DNA of 64,000 nt, from assembly GCA_021324445.1 (NCBI GenBank), contig JAJPJC010000267.1:1-64000 (forward strand), written 5' to 3'. Made by a program: the position numbers and the translations under genes. This DNA comes from Isosphaeraceae bacterium. GTDB taxonomy: Bacteria; Planctomycetota; Planctomycetia; Isosphaerales; Isosphaeraceae. Shown here piece by piece: positions 1 through 8,552 of this stretch. The notes under the pieces are model-generated. The model was not told the DNA's origin. It saw only the letters and a list, made by a program, of their open reading frames with translations, and made no database searches. Position 1 is the stretch's first letter. Each line of letters begins with the position of its first letter.

Positions 1-103
1 AACAAATTCGGGAGACATCGGATGGACCTCCGTGATCGGGAAACCAAAACCACCCCAGTCAAAGAGGTTACAGTAATTACGACCGCATGTTCAAAGGGGT
101 AGC

Positions 104-122
104 TGGAAAGCCTGACCTACGT
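104..122. repeat. 19-bp copy of a dispersed palindrome arm
   Basis: These 19 bases are an exact reverse-complement match to the left arm of the hairpin at 13848-13910. Here only one arm is present, 18 bases upstream of the first gene. It looks like half of an intergenic repeat of this genome. The 103 bases before it show no gene or RNA that I can recognise. Confidence 0.6.
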
Positions 123-139
123 GAGCTCGAGGAGGGTTC

Positions 140-2464
140 GTGACCGTTGCATCCCACTCGGCCAGCCCGGACCTCGAACCGGCGCCGGCGCCCCGGAAAC
201 GCCCGCTCCGCGCGGGCTTCGAGCTGTTCCTCATCAGCTTCCTGATCTTGTTCCTGGAGCTGGCGTGCATCCGATGGTTCGGCAGCACGGTGATCTTCCT
301 GACGTTCTTCACCAACATCGTGCTGATGGCCTGCTTCCTCGGGGTCTCGGTCGGCTGCCTGGCCGCGTCGCGGCGCGGGTCGTGGATTCACCTGCTGGTC
401 CCCCTGGCCATCGTGGCCGCGGCGTCGGCGTACGGATTCCTGCGGATCTACAACGCCTTCAGCCAGGTGATGATCGACGTCGGTTCGCAGCAGTCGCCAC
501 AGTTGATCTACTTCGGGACCGATGCGCGGATCAAGGATCCATCCAAGTGGGTTGTGCCGATCGAGGTCCTGGCCGGCTACTTCTTCGTGCTGATCGCGCT
601 GATGTTCGTCGGGCTTGGCCAGGAGATGGGCCGGCGGTTCGCCGCGATCGAGGACCGGCTGCTGGCCTATACGGCGGACATCCTCGGCAGCCTCTCGGGC
701 ATCGTGGCCTTCGGCGTGATGTCCTGGTACCGGGTACCGGCGACGGTCTGGTTCGCGATCGCGCTGGCGATCGGGGTCGGTTTCGTCCCGCGCTGGCGCT
801 GGATTCATGCCCTGGGCGGACTGGCCGCGCTCGGTGCCATCGCGCTGGCGGACTGGCCGTGGAATGCGCCGGGCGTCGAGCAGGTCATCTGGTCCCCCTA
901 CTATCAAATCCGGTTCAAGCCGCGCTACCTCTCGATCGACGTCAACAACCTCGGGCACCAGGGGATGGTGGAGAGCGGCCAGGGAGGACCGGCCGAGCGC
1001 CGCGACCGGCTCGGGCCGGTGATCCGCAGGCCGACCACCGGGCCAGGAGAGGGACCGGCGTATCGGCTGCCGTACCTGCTCAACCGCGACGCGGGGGGGC
1101 AGCCGTTCCGGGACGTGCTGATCATCGGCGCCGGCTCGGGCAATGATGTGGCCGCCGCCCTCGCGCACGGCGTCCAGCACGTCGACGCCGTCGAGATCGA
1201 CGCGGTGATCAATGAGCTGGGGCGGTTGCACCACCCCAACCAGCCCTACAGCGACCCGCGCGTCACGATCCATCTCGACGACGGGCGGAGCTTCGTCCGC
1301 AAGACCACGGCTCAGTACGACCTGATCAGCTATGCCCTCGTCGATTCGCTCGCCTTGCACTCGAGCTATTCGAGCATCCGCCTCGAGAGCTTCCTGTTCA
1401 CCGAGCAGGCGCTGCGCGACGTCAAGGCCAAGCTCAAGCCCGGTGGCGTCTTCGCGATGTACAACTTCTACCGGCAGGGCTGGGTGGTGGGCCGGCTGGT
1501 GGAGCTGGTCGAAAGGGTCTTCGGCTCCCGACCGATCGTGATCTCGATGCCCTATCAAGAGCGGATCGCCCCCAGCAACAACCAGCGCGATTTCATCACG
1601 TTCCTCCTGGTCGGCAACGGGGAGTCCACGGTGGTCGATGCGATCCGCGCCCGCCTCGCGGCCGCGCCGTTCTTCTGGCTCAACCACCAGCCCCGATTCA
1701 ATGAGCCGATCAACGGCTTCGGCCCGGCGCCTCCGGATGTGCCGGGCACCTCGCGTGGTGAGTTCATGAAGATCGGACCGGCCGAGGTCGACCTGGCGGG
1801 CATCGGCCCGCTGCCGACCGACGACTGGCCGTTCCTGTACCTCCGCGAGCCGGCCGTCCCCGCGCTGAACCTCCGCGGGATTGCGATCGTCGCGGCGCTC
1901 TCGCTCCTGATCCTGTTCGCGTTCGCGCCGCTGCGGCGGGTGCGGCCCAATGGCCAGATGTTCTTCCTCGGCGCCGGCTTCATGCTGCTGGAGACCAAGG
2001 GGGTGGTGCACATGGCCTTGCTCTTCGGCGGGACCTGGATGGTCAACTCGATCGTCTTCTTCGCGATCCTGGTCATGATCCTGCTGAGCAACCTGTACGT
2101 CCTGGCGGTCCGGCCGCATCGCCTCGGGGCCTATTACGCCCTCCTGCTGATCACGTTGGGGATCAACGCGGCCGTGCCGATGGACAGCTATCTCGCGCTG
2201 CCGGGGGCGAGCAAGGTCGTGGCGTCGTGTGCGGTCGTCTACCTGCCGGTGTTCTTCGCGGGGATCATCTTCGCGACCGCGTTCCGATCCAGCCGGCAGC
2301 CGGACGTCGATTTCGGCTCGAACATCGGCGGGATCATCCTGGGAGGGCTGAGCGAGTATCTCTCACTGGTCGTCGGGTTCAACCATCTGCTGTGGATCGC
2401 GATCGGATACTACGCGCTCTCGGCACTCCTGCGGCCGAAGGTCGCGGCGGCCGGAGACGCCTGA
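140..2464 (+). CDS. Membrane-anchored spermidine synthase-like protein
   Basis: 774 residues starting at GTG, with a good ribosome site (GAGGAGGG, 128-136) just upstream. The first 110 or so residues contain three to four hydrophobic helices. A class I methyltransferase fold of the spermidine synthase type follows, with the nucleotide motif IIGAGSGND near residue 330 and the acidic VEID near 352. At least five more helices fill residues 570-760. Proteins with this layout are annotated as fused MFS/spermidine synthases; whether they make polyamines is generally unknown, and this one lacks an obvious decarboxylated-SAM/putrescine signature that I could confirm. The downstream endonuclease V gene starts 18 bases after its stop, so the two are probably cotranscribed. 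The family call is fairly safe; the substrate is not. Confidence 0.75.
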   Translation: MTVASHSASPDLEPAPAPRKRPLRAGFELFLISFLILFLELACIRWFGSTVIFLTFFTNIVLMACFLGVSVGCLAASRRGSWIHLLVPLAIVAAASAYGFLRIYNAFSQVMIDVGSQQSPQLIYFGTDARIKDPSKWVVPIEVLAGYFFVLIALMFVGLGQEMGRRFAAIEDRLLAYTADILGSLSGIVAFGVMSWYRVPATVWFAIALAIGVGFVPRWRWIHALGGLAALGAIALADWPWNAPGVEQVIWSPYYQIRFKPRYLSIDVNNLGHQGMVESGQGGPAERRDRLGPVIRRPTTGPGEGPAYRLPYLLNRDAGGQPFRDVLIIGAGSGNDVAAALAHGVQHVDAVEIDAVINELGRLHHPNQPYSDPRVTIHLDDGRSFVRKTTAQYDLISYALVDSLALHSSYSSIRLESFLFTEQALRDVKAKLKPGGVFAMYNFYRQGWVVGRLVELVERVFGSRPIVISMPYQERIAPSNNQRDFITFLLVGNGESTVVDAIRARLAAAPFFWLNHQPRFNEPINGFGPAPPDVPGTSRGEFMKIGPAEVDLAGIGPLPTDDWPFLYLREPAVPALNLRGIAIVAALSLLILFAFAPLRRVRPNGQMFFLGAGFMLLETKGVVHMALLFGGTWMVNSIVFFAILVMILLSNLYVLAVRPHRLGAYYALLLITLGINAAVPMDSYLALPGASKVVASCAVVYLPVFFAGIIFATAFRSSRQPDVDFGSNIGGIILGGLSEYLSLVVGFNHLLWIAIGYYALSALLRPKVAAAGDA

Positions 2465-2482
2465 AAGGGCCAGGGGGAGCCG

Positions 2483-3172
2483 ATGCGTGCGCTGTCGGAT
2501 CCGCCGCTGCATTCGTGGGACCTGGACGCAGCCCAGGCGCGGGCGCTGCAAGCGGAGCTGGCCGCGCGGGTGGACACGTCCCGGCGGCTCCGTCCCTACG
2601 AGACCGTGGCGGGCGCCGACGTCTCCTACAACAAATGGAGTCCCACGCTCCACGCCGCGGTGGTCGTGCTCCGCGCCGGCACCCTCGAGCCGATCGAGCG
2701 CGCGGGGGTGGTGGCCGAGGCCCGATTCCCCTACGTCCCGGGCCTGCTGAGCTTCCGCGAAGCCCCCGCGGTGATCGCAGCCTTCGGCAAGCTCACGGTG
2801 CGGCCGGATGTGTTGATCTGCGACGGCCAGGGGATTGCCCATCCGCGCCGCCTCGGGCTGGCCTGCCATCTCGGCCTCTGGCTGGGAATCCCCACGATCG
2901 GCTGCGCCAAGTCCTGGCTCTTTGGCCAGTACCAGGAGCCGGGATCGGAGCGCGGGGACTGGACCCCTCTGACCGACGGCGATGAGACGATCGGCGCCGT
3001 CTTGAGGAGCCGGTCCCGGGTCCAGCCACTGTTCGTCTCGCCGGGGCATCTCTGCGACCTGGACGGGGCGATCGCCGCTGTCCTGGCCTCGACTTCGAAA
3101 TTCCGGTTGCCGGAAACGACCCGCCTGGCCCACAATTATGTCAATGAGCTGAGGCGTGGGGCCGGCGAGTAG
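2483..3172 (+). CDS. nfi: Endonuclease V (deoxyinosine 3' endonuclease)
   Basis: 229 residues, the usual length. The enzyme nicks DNA at the second phosphodiester bond 3' of a deaminated adenine (hypoxanthine) and starts repair in the cytoplasm. The signature parts are all visible: GADVSYN with the first metal-binding Asp at residue 46, the wedge motif FPYVPGLLSFRE at 82-93 with the Glu, and LICDGQGIAHPRRLG with Asp 114 and His 120. It follows the spermidine synthase-like gene by 18 bases and uses ATG. A weak GGGGGAG lies upstream of the start. The call is secure. Confidence 0.95.
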   Translation: MRALSDPPLHSWDLDAAQARALQAELAARVDTSRRLRPYETVAGADVSYNKWSPTLHAAVVVLRAGTLEPIERAGVVAEARFPYVPGLLSFREAPAVIAAFGKLTVRPDVLICDGQGIAHPRRLGLACHLGLWLGIPTIGCAKSWLFGQYQEPGSERGDWTPLTDGDETIGAVLRSRSRVQPLFVSPGHLCDLDGAIAAVLASTSKFRLPETTRLAHNYVNELRRGAGE

Positions 3173-3303
3173 ACGACCGGCGGCTCCTGGGACTGGGGTC
3201 GATTTCGATCGGATCGGCGCCGACCGTGCTTCTGCGGCAGAGCATGGCCCCGGTCATCGGATGACTGCCGGAGCCAAATCTGAGATAATCGCCCAGGTTG
3301 GCC

Positions 3304-3405
3304 ATTACCCCGGCAGATAACATGCGCCTGTAGGACGGCTCTCCCGAGCCGTCGGGACGGGTCTGGAGACCCGTCCTACCTGAGGATCGTTCCGGCCGGG
3401 GTAAT
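3304..3405. repeat. Nested palindromic element, 102 bp
   Basis: The ends form a perfect 11-bp inverted repeat (3304-3314 against 3395-3405, ATTACCCCGGC). Inside lie two adjacent hairpins: GACGGCTC/GAGCCGTC (3334-3353) and GACGGGTCT/AGACCCGTC (3356-3375). These two also pair imperfectly with each other over 23 bases. The core sequence AGGACGGCTCTCC recurs in the palindrome at 15432-15481. The element sits between convergent-free plus-strand genes and ends about 30 bases before the DUF1501 start. It could be a REP-type or MITE-type element or act as a terminator. Confidence 0.7.
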
Positions 3406-3436
3406 ACGATTGCGGATCCTTCCGAGGGTCGGAGCC

Positions 3437-4804
3437 ATGTTGAGGATTGGCCGGAATACGGATCAGGCTGGCCGTGTTCTCTCCCGGCGGTCGTTCCTGC
3501 GCATCGGGGCCATCGGCCCCCTGGGCCTGACGCTCGCCGATTACCTGGCGATCCGCGCCGCGGGGCGTCCGACCGATGCCCGAGCTCGATCGGTCATCCT
3601 GCTCTGGCTCTGGGGGGCACCGAGCCACCTCGACACCTTCGACATGAAGCCCGATGCACCGATCGAGTATCGGGGGCCGTTCGTGCCGATCGCGACGAGC
3701 GTCCCCGGCCTGAGGATCTGCGAGCTGCTGCCGGGGTTGGCGCGATGTGCCGACAAGTTCTCCCTGGTGCGGACGATGCACCACGATGAGGTGGACCACG
3801 GCATCGCCGGGACGATGGGACTGACGGGGAGCCGGGTCGGGGCGCAGGGGCTTGGCGGTGCGAGCGTGGCGGGCGCCGAGCGGCCCAGCACCGGCGCGAT
3901 CGTCGGCCGGTTGCACCGGAGCCGGCCTGGATCCTGGCCGCCCTACGTCATCCTGGGCGACCCCTTGCATCAGGGGAAGAAACGGGTCATCGGCGAGGGA
4001 GGCGGCACCCTCGGCGCGGCGTACGACCCACTCCGCCTGCACTACGAGCCCGGGGCCGGCGTGCGGCTGCCCGATGCCCAGTTGCCCGAGAGCCTCACCG
4101 CCGCGCGGCTCGAAGCCCGCTGGGACCTCCGCCACCACCTCGACCAGGATCGCGCGTCGCAGGGTCCCTCCGCGGCGAAGCTCGCGAGCCACTACGAGCT
4201 CGCCCACACCTTGATCGCCTCGCGCCAGGGCCTCTCGGCCCTCGACCTCGAGCGGGAGCCGGCCGCGGTGCGCCGGCGCTACGGATCGCACCGCTTCGGC
4301 CAGTGCTGCCTGATCGCCCGCCGCCTGGTCGAGGCGGGCCAGCCGTTCGTCCAGGTCAACTGGAGCAGCCACGTCGAGCCGATCGAGGATAGCGGCGACG
4401 GCGGCTGGGATATGCACGACCGCTACTTCGCGATCATGCAGGATACGCACGGCTGGATGCTCGACCGGGCACTCTCCGCCTTGCTCGAGGACCTGGACCG
4501 GCGGGGCCTGCTCGAGACGACGATGGTCGTCGCCCTGGGCGAGTTCGGCCGTTCGCCCAAGATCAACGACCGCGCGGGCCGCGAGCATCACAGCCAGTGC
4601 TACACGGCACTGGTCGCAGGGGGCGGAGTCCAGGGCGGCCGGGTCATCGGCACCTCGGACCAGCGCGGCGAGCACCCCGTCGACCGCCACTTCAGCCCGG
4701 CCGACCTCGGGGCCACGATCCTCGCCGCCCTGGGCATCGGCACCGCCGACCTGACCGCGATCAATCTCACCCCCGAGGGCCGGGCCATCGAGGATCTTTT
4801 CTAG
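3437..4804 (+). CDS. DUF1501 protein, Tat-exported
   Basis: 455 residues from the ATG at 3437, preceded by GGAG; an upstream in-frame TTG at 3410 is less likely because it lies against the palindromic element. The N-terminus has a twin-arginine signal (SRRSFLRIGAIG) and a short hydrophobic stretch. The body is typical of the DUF1501 family, which belongs to the alkaline-phosphatase/sulfatase-like fold: LLWLWGAPSHLDTFDMKP near the start, then MHHDEVDHG, and VVALGEFGRSPKIN plus HHSQCY near the end. Planctomycetes have dozens of these, often paired with DUF1549/DUF1553 cytochromes, but no such partner is here. No function is proven. A second member lies at 31346-32710. Confidence 0.9.
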   Translation: MLRIGRNTDQAGRVLSRRSFLRIGAIGPLGLTLADYLAIRAAGRPTDARARSVILLWLWGAPSHLDTFDMKPDAPIEYRGPFVPIATSVPGLRICELLPGLARCADKFSLVRTMHHDEVDHGIAGTMGLTGSRVGAQGLGGASVAGAERPSTGAIVGRLHRSRPGSWPPYVILGDPLHQGKKRVIGEGGGTLGAAYDPLRLHYEPGAGVRLPDAQLPESLTAARLEARWDLRHHLDQDRASQGPSAAKLASHYELAHTLIASRQGLSALDLEREPAAVRRRYGSHRFGQCCLIARRLVEAGQPFVQVNWSSHVEPIEDSGDGGWDMHDRYFAIMQDTHGWMLDRALSALLEDLDRRGLLETTMVVALGEFGRSPKINDRAGREHHSQCYTALVAGGGVQGGRVIGTSDQRGEHPVDRHFSPADLGATILAALGIGTADLTAINLTPEGRAIEDLF

Positions 4805-4980
4805 TGTCTCTGGCCAAGAGTTCTGCAAGGAATTGGGATGGGCCGCGGATTTGCGCGGATGCACGCGGATCAGAACGGAACAGAGTTCGATCCGCGTGCA
4901 TCCGCGCAAATCCGCGGCGAGAGGACTCTCAGGGAACCAGTGTCTTGATTTCTCGCATGACTTTTGGCCAGAGACGCTAG
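4801..4980. repeat. MITE-like element with terminal and internal inverted repeats
   Basis: The outer 22 bases (4801-4822 and 4959-4980) are inverted copies with 19 of 22 matches, beginning and ending in CTAG and containing TCTGGCCA. Within them lies a perfect 30-bp inverted repeat (4842-4871 against 4889-4918) with a 17-base loop, made of the repeated word GCGGAT. No open frame of its own. The left end supplies the TAG stop of the DUF1501 gene. This looks like a non-autonomous mobile element, or at least a very strong RNA hairpin. Confidence 0.75.
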
Positions 4981-5017
4981 CGGATGACGTCTGGCGCCTT
5001 CGGCGGGCAGGCAATCG

Positions 5018-5947
5018 ATGAAATCATTATTGTATAATATATTTATATGCATGGCGATTTCGGCGATTTCCTGGGCAGTGACGGTGCTGCCTCGGGATCC
5101 GCCCATCCGCCTGACCGGCGACGGTCTCGACAAGCGGCGCCCGTGCTGGTCCTCCGACGGCCAGCACCTGGCCTTTGCCCGTCATGAGTCGGACGGGGTC
5201 CACATCTGGCAATACGTGTGGGAGCCCGGAGCGGCCGGTCCGCCGCGCCGGCTGGTGGCCGATTACGACGAGCCGCACTTCGACGCGACCTTCGCGCCCG
5301 ATGGGACCCGGCTGCTTCTGACGGCGGTGCGCTTCATCGGCACCCAGGGGAACCTGGACATCCTCGGAGTCAACGCCGACGGCTCCGGCCGGAAGCCGGT
5401 CGTGGCCGAGGAGCAGGGGAAGCTCGTCCACCAGGAGTGGCCAGCCTGGTCGCCGGATGGGAAGCGGTTGGCGTTCACGTCGACGCACCAGGGCAATCAG
5501 GAGATCTACACGGCGGCCGCCGACGGCTCCGACGTGGTCCGCCTGACCCAGCACCCCGGGTACGATGCGCACCCGTGCTGGGCCCCCGACGGCCAGTCCA
5601 TCGCCTTCGCCACCGACCGGTGGGGGACGGGACTGGAGATCGCCCGGGTGCGGCCGGATGGGACCGGCCTGACCCGCTTGACGAACAGCCCCGGCCTGGA
5701 TGACTACCCCGCGTACTCGCCCGACGGCTCCCGGCTCGCGTTCGTCTCCAACCGCGACGGCCAGCTCGAGGTCTACGTCGCCGCGGCGGACGGCTCCCAC
5801 CTCGTGAACCTCTCCCGCCACCCGCTCGCCGATACTTTCCCGACCTGGACTCCAGACGGCCGGAGTGTGACGTTCGTCTCCGAGCGCGATGGCGGGTCCG
5901 ACCTCTACACGCGACGCGTCGAGCCCGAACCCATCCGAGGCGACTGA
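5018..5947 (+). CDS. TolB-like WD40/PD40 beta-propeller protein
   Basis: 309 residues from ATG 5018, or 298 from ATG 5051. A short hydrophobic leader (MAISAISWAVTVL region) suggests export, followed by about six PD40 blades with the typical WSPDG core: CWSSDGQHLAF, AWSPDGKRLAF, CWAPDGQSIAF, AYSPDGSRLAF, TWTPDGRSVTF. Such proteins resemble the TolB C-terminal propeller and usually bind other proteins or sugars; no catalytic motif is visible. The first 30 bases of the longer frame are very A+T-rich (5021-5050) and contain TATAAT at 5033-5038, so the true start may be 5051 with a promoter directly in front. It lies just after the palindromic element and converges on the ABC transporter gene. Confidence 0.8.
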   Translation: MKSLLYNIFICMAISAISWAVTVLPRDPPIRLTGDGLDKRRPCWSSDGQHLAFARHESDGVHIWQYVWEPGAAGPPRRLVADYDEPHFDATFAPDGTRLLLTAVRFIGTQGNLDILGVNADGSGRKPVVAEEQGKLVHQEWPAWSPDGKRLAFTSTHQGNQEIYTAAADGSDVVRLTQHPGYDAHPCWAPDGQSIAFATDRWGTGLEIARVRPDGTGLTRLTNSPGLDDYPAYSPDGSRLAFVSNRDGQLEVYVAAADGSHLVNLSRHPLADTFPTWTPDGRSVTFVSERDGGSDLYTRRVEPEPIRGD

Positions 5948-6030
5948 TTGAGGGTCAGGAACGACCAGTCCGATCGGTGGGAAGGTCGTCGGCCGGAGGG
6001 AGGTCGAATCAGGCATCAAGGCGGGCGGTT

Positions 6031-8277
6031 TCAGCCGGTTCCGCGGTGATAGTGGATCTCGTGCAACCGGCGATACAGGGCGGAGGTTCGCTTCAGCTCG
6101 GAATCGGTGCCGACGGCCTCGATCCGTCCCCCGTTGAGCAGGACGATGCGGTCGGCGAACTGGATCGAAGCCAGGTTGTGCGAGATCAGGAAGGTCGTGC
6201 GGCCGCGGGCGAACTCCTCGATCGCCTTGCGGATGAGGACTTCGTCCTGGATGTCGACGGCGCTGGTGGCTTCGTCGAGGATCAGCAGGGCGGGATCGCG
6301 GAGCATGGCGCGGGCCAGGGCGATCCGCTGGCGCTGGCCGCCGGAGAGGCCATAGCCGCGTTCGCCGATCCGGGTGTCGTAACCCTGGGGCATCGTCATG
6401 ATGAACTGGTGGGCATAGGCGCGCTCGGCTGCCCGGATGATGGCATCTCGAGTTGCGTGGGGGTCGCCGTAGGCGATGTTGTTGGCCAGGGTGTCCTGGA
6501 ACAGGATCGTTTCCTGGAGGACGATGCCGATCTGCCGGCGCAGGCTGCGCAGGGAGACGTCGCGCACATCATGGCCGTCGATCCGGATCGCCCCGGAATC
6601 GACGTCCCAGAAGCGCGGCAGCAGGTTCATCAGCGTCGTCTTGCCGCAGCCGTTGGGACCCACCAGGGCGATGGTCTCACCGTGGCGGACCGTCAGGCTG
6701 ACGCTGTGGAGCACCGCCGCGCCGGGGGTGTAGCCGAATGTGACCCGGTCGAGCTCGATGGACTGACGATGCCGGGGCAAGCGGGCGGCGTGCTTGCGGT
6801 CGACCACCTTCGGGGTCCGATCCATCAGGGCACAGATCCGGTCGGCCGCCGCCGAGGCGCGCTGGATCTTGGAATGCACGTTGGCCAGCTTGCGAATCGG
6901 GTCCGACACCCCCGCCAGCATGGCGTACAGCGCGAAGAGGTCCTGCATCACCATGGGCTGCGCCGCAAGCTGGAGGCGAAACAGGCCCAGCTCCAGGTAG
7001 ATGGTGTTCTTCAGCACCAGGTAGGAGCCCGCCAGCAGGGCGATCGCCACGGTCGTCAGCGTGAGCATCTCCAGCACGGGGTCCGACATGGCGTCGATCA
7101 TCGCCACGCGGACGCTCTTGCGATACAGGTTCTTCGTCTCGTCGAAGAACCGGCGGCGCTCGACGCGCTCGGTCGCGAACGCCTTCACGACCTTGATCCC
7201 CTGGAAGCTCTCCTGGAGAATCTTGTAGATCGTCGAGAGGCTCTCCAGCGATCGGCGGACCGCGCGTTTCATGATCTTGCCGACCCGGTAGGTCGTCGCG
7301 GCGGAGATCGGGACCAGCACCAGGGTCAATAAGGTCAGCCGCCAGTTGAACAACAGCGCTCCGCCCAGGCAGGAGGCGATCCGCAACGGCTCGCGGATCA
7401 GCTTGCTCATGAGCGTGTTGAGCCCCTGCCCGAAGGAGTCCATGTCGCTGGTGAACCGCGCCATCAGCTCGGAGGAGCCTTGATCGGAGAAGCTCGCCAG
7501 GTCCAGGTTGACCGTGCGCCGAAAGAACCGGTTGCGGATGCGAAAGAGGGTCAACTGCATGACGTCGGCGACCAGGACTTCTTGAAGGAACATGAAGAGG
7601 CCCTTGACGGCGACGCCCAGCATGACCAGCGCGATCAAGAGCAGCAGGGCCTTGAAGCTCTCGCCGGGGAGGTAGTTGTTGACGTAGGGCTGGACGATTC
7701 GATACCGATTCAACCACTTGTATTGACTGTCGATATCCTCCTGGATGCCGGCCTGGCGTCGCTCCAGGGAGGCGGCATCGCCCTTGAGCAGCAGGGAACT
7801 GCACGCGGCGCGCTCCTTCCAGCGCGCCTCGGCCACCTTGTGGTCGCGGCGCAGCTCGGCGAGCCGGGTGATCTGCGACCGCACCCGGGGATCGGCGGGC
7901 TCCTTGAGCTCGACGTCGTTGACCTGGCGCTCATAGCCTCGCAGTGCGGTTTCCTTGCCGGTAAACTCGGCATGGATGGCCTGGATGCGCCGCTTGAGTT
8001 CCTCGGCATCGGGCCGGCCGCCCGCGGCCAGGGCCTGGTTGTCCTGGCATTCCGCCTGGCGGGCCTCCAGCACCAGGAGTTCTTCCCGGGCCGCCTCGAT
8101 CTTCTCGGCGATCCAGCGCTGGGGATTCTGGCTGTCGAAGAGGATATGGAGCAGGGGATAGACGGCCCCAAGCTCGGCGAAGAAGAGGAGGGCCACCATC
8201 GCCGCGCAGCCGATCGACAGGCCGAACCGAACCTTGTAGGGCCAGGCGAAGTGCACCAAGCGGGCGAAATTTTTCAT
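6031..8277 (-). CDS. ABC exporter (permease fused to ATPase), MsbA-like, with coiled-coil insert
   Basis: 748 residues, about 150 longer than a normal half-transporter. A first transmembrane helix near residues 17-45 is followed by a long charged alpha-helical stretch (about 55-185, rich in Glu, Arg, Ala and Gln), then the remaining transmembrane helices (200-460) and the ATPase. Walker A GPNGCGKT is near 540, the signature LSGGQRQR near 645, Walker B LLILDEATSAVD near 660, and the H-loop in ISHNLAS near 699. Members of this type form homodimers and flip lipids or lipid-linked sugars across the inner membrane. The opposite-strand neighbours are a glycosyltransferase and lipopolysaccharide-kinase-like genes, which fits a glycolipid substrate. 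The coiled-coil loop would face the periplasm. Confidence 0.9.
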   Translation of the reverse strand: MKNFARLVHFAWPYKVRFGLSIGCAAMVALLFFAELGAVYPLLHILFDSQNPQRWIAEKIEAAREELLVLEARQAECQDNQALAAGGRPDAEELKRRIQAIHAEFTGKETALRGYERQVNDVELKEPADPRVRSQITRLAELRRDHKVAEARWKERAACSSLLLKGDAASLERRQAGIQEDIDSQYKWLNRYRIVQPYVNNYLPGESFKALLLLIALVMLGVAVKGLFMFLQEVLVADVMQLTLFRIRNRFFRRTVNLDLASFSDQGSSELMARFTSDMDSFGQGLNTLMSKLIREPLRIASCLGGALLFNWRLTLLTLVLVPISAATTYRVGKIMKRAVRRSLESLSTIYKILQESFQGIKVVKAFATERVERRRFFDETKNLYRKSVRVAMIDAMSDPVLEMLTLTTVAIALLAGSYLVLKNTIYLELGLFRLQLAAQPMVMQDLFALYAMLAGVSDPIRKLANVHSKIQRASAAADRICALMDRTPKVVDRKHAARLPRHRQSIELDRVTFGYTPGAAVLHSVSLTVRHGETIALVGPNGCGKTTLMNLLPRFWDVDSGAIRIDGHDVRDVSLRSLRRQIGIVLQETILFQDTLANNIAYGDPHATRDAIIRAAERAYAHQFIMTMPQGYDTRIGERGYGLSGGQRQRIALARAMLRDPALLILDEATSAVDIQDEVLIRKAIEEFARGRTTFLISHNLASIQFADRIVLLNGGRIEAVGTDSELKRTSALYRRLHEIHYHRGTG

Positions 8278-8552
8278 ATTTTCGGGGCGCCGCGGACGGG
8301 AAGACCCAGAGAGCGTCCCTGCGCCGCCGACATCCGCAACGGATGCCGACGCTCGGGCGAAGCCGTCTTACCACGATCGAGCGAAACCGACAATCCGATT
8401 TCGATTTCTTTCGGCCAGTCCAGGGTCGCTCGGCCAGTCGGTCTTGGAAATTCGGGCCGCGCTGGGTAGAATCCTGCCCAGGCGAAGGCGATCCGCAGGG
8501 ATGTCGCCACTCGAGGAGAGGAACAGGATCGGCTGCCGTCAGGGAGGACGGG

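Noticed and set aside
77-2119. Minus-strand frame of 680 residues at the left edge
   Set aside because: Antisense to the spermidine synthase-like gene, made mostly of Arg, Asp, Gln and His; no recognisable family.
3304-4980. Repeats considered as a CRISPR array
   Set aside because: Repeated words here are inverted arms of palindromes, not regularly spaced direct repeats with unique spacers, and no cas gene is present.
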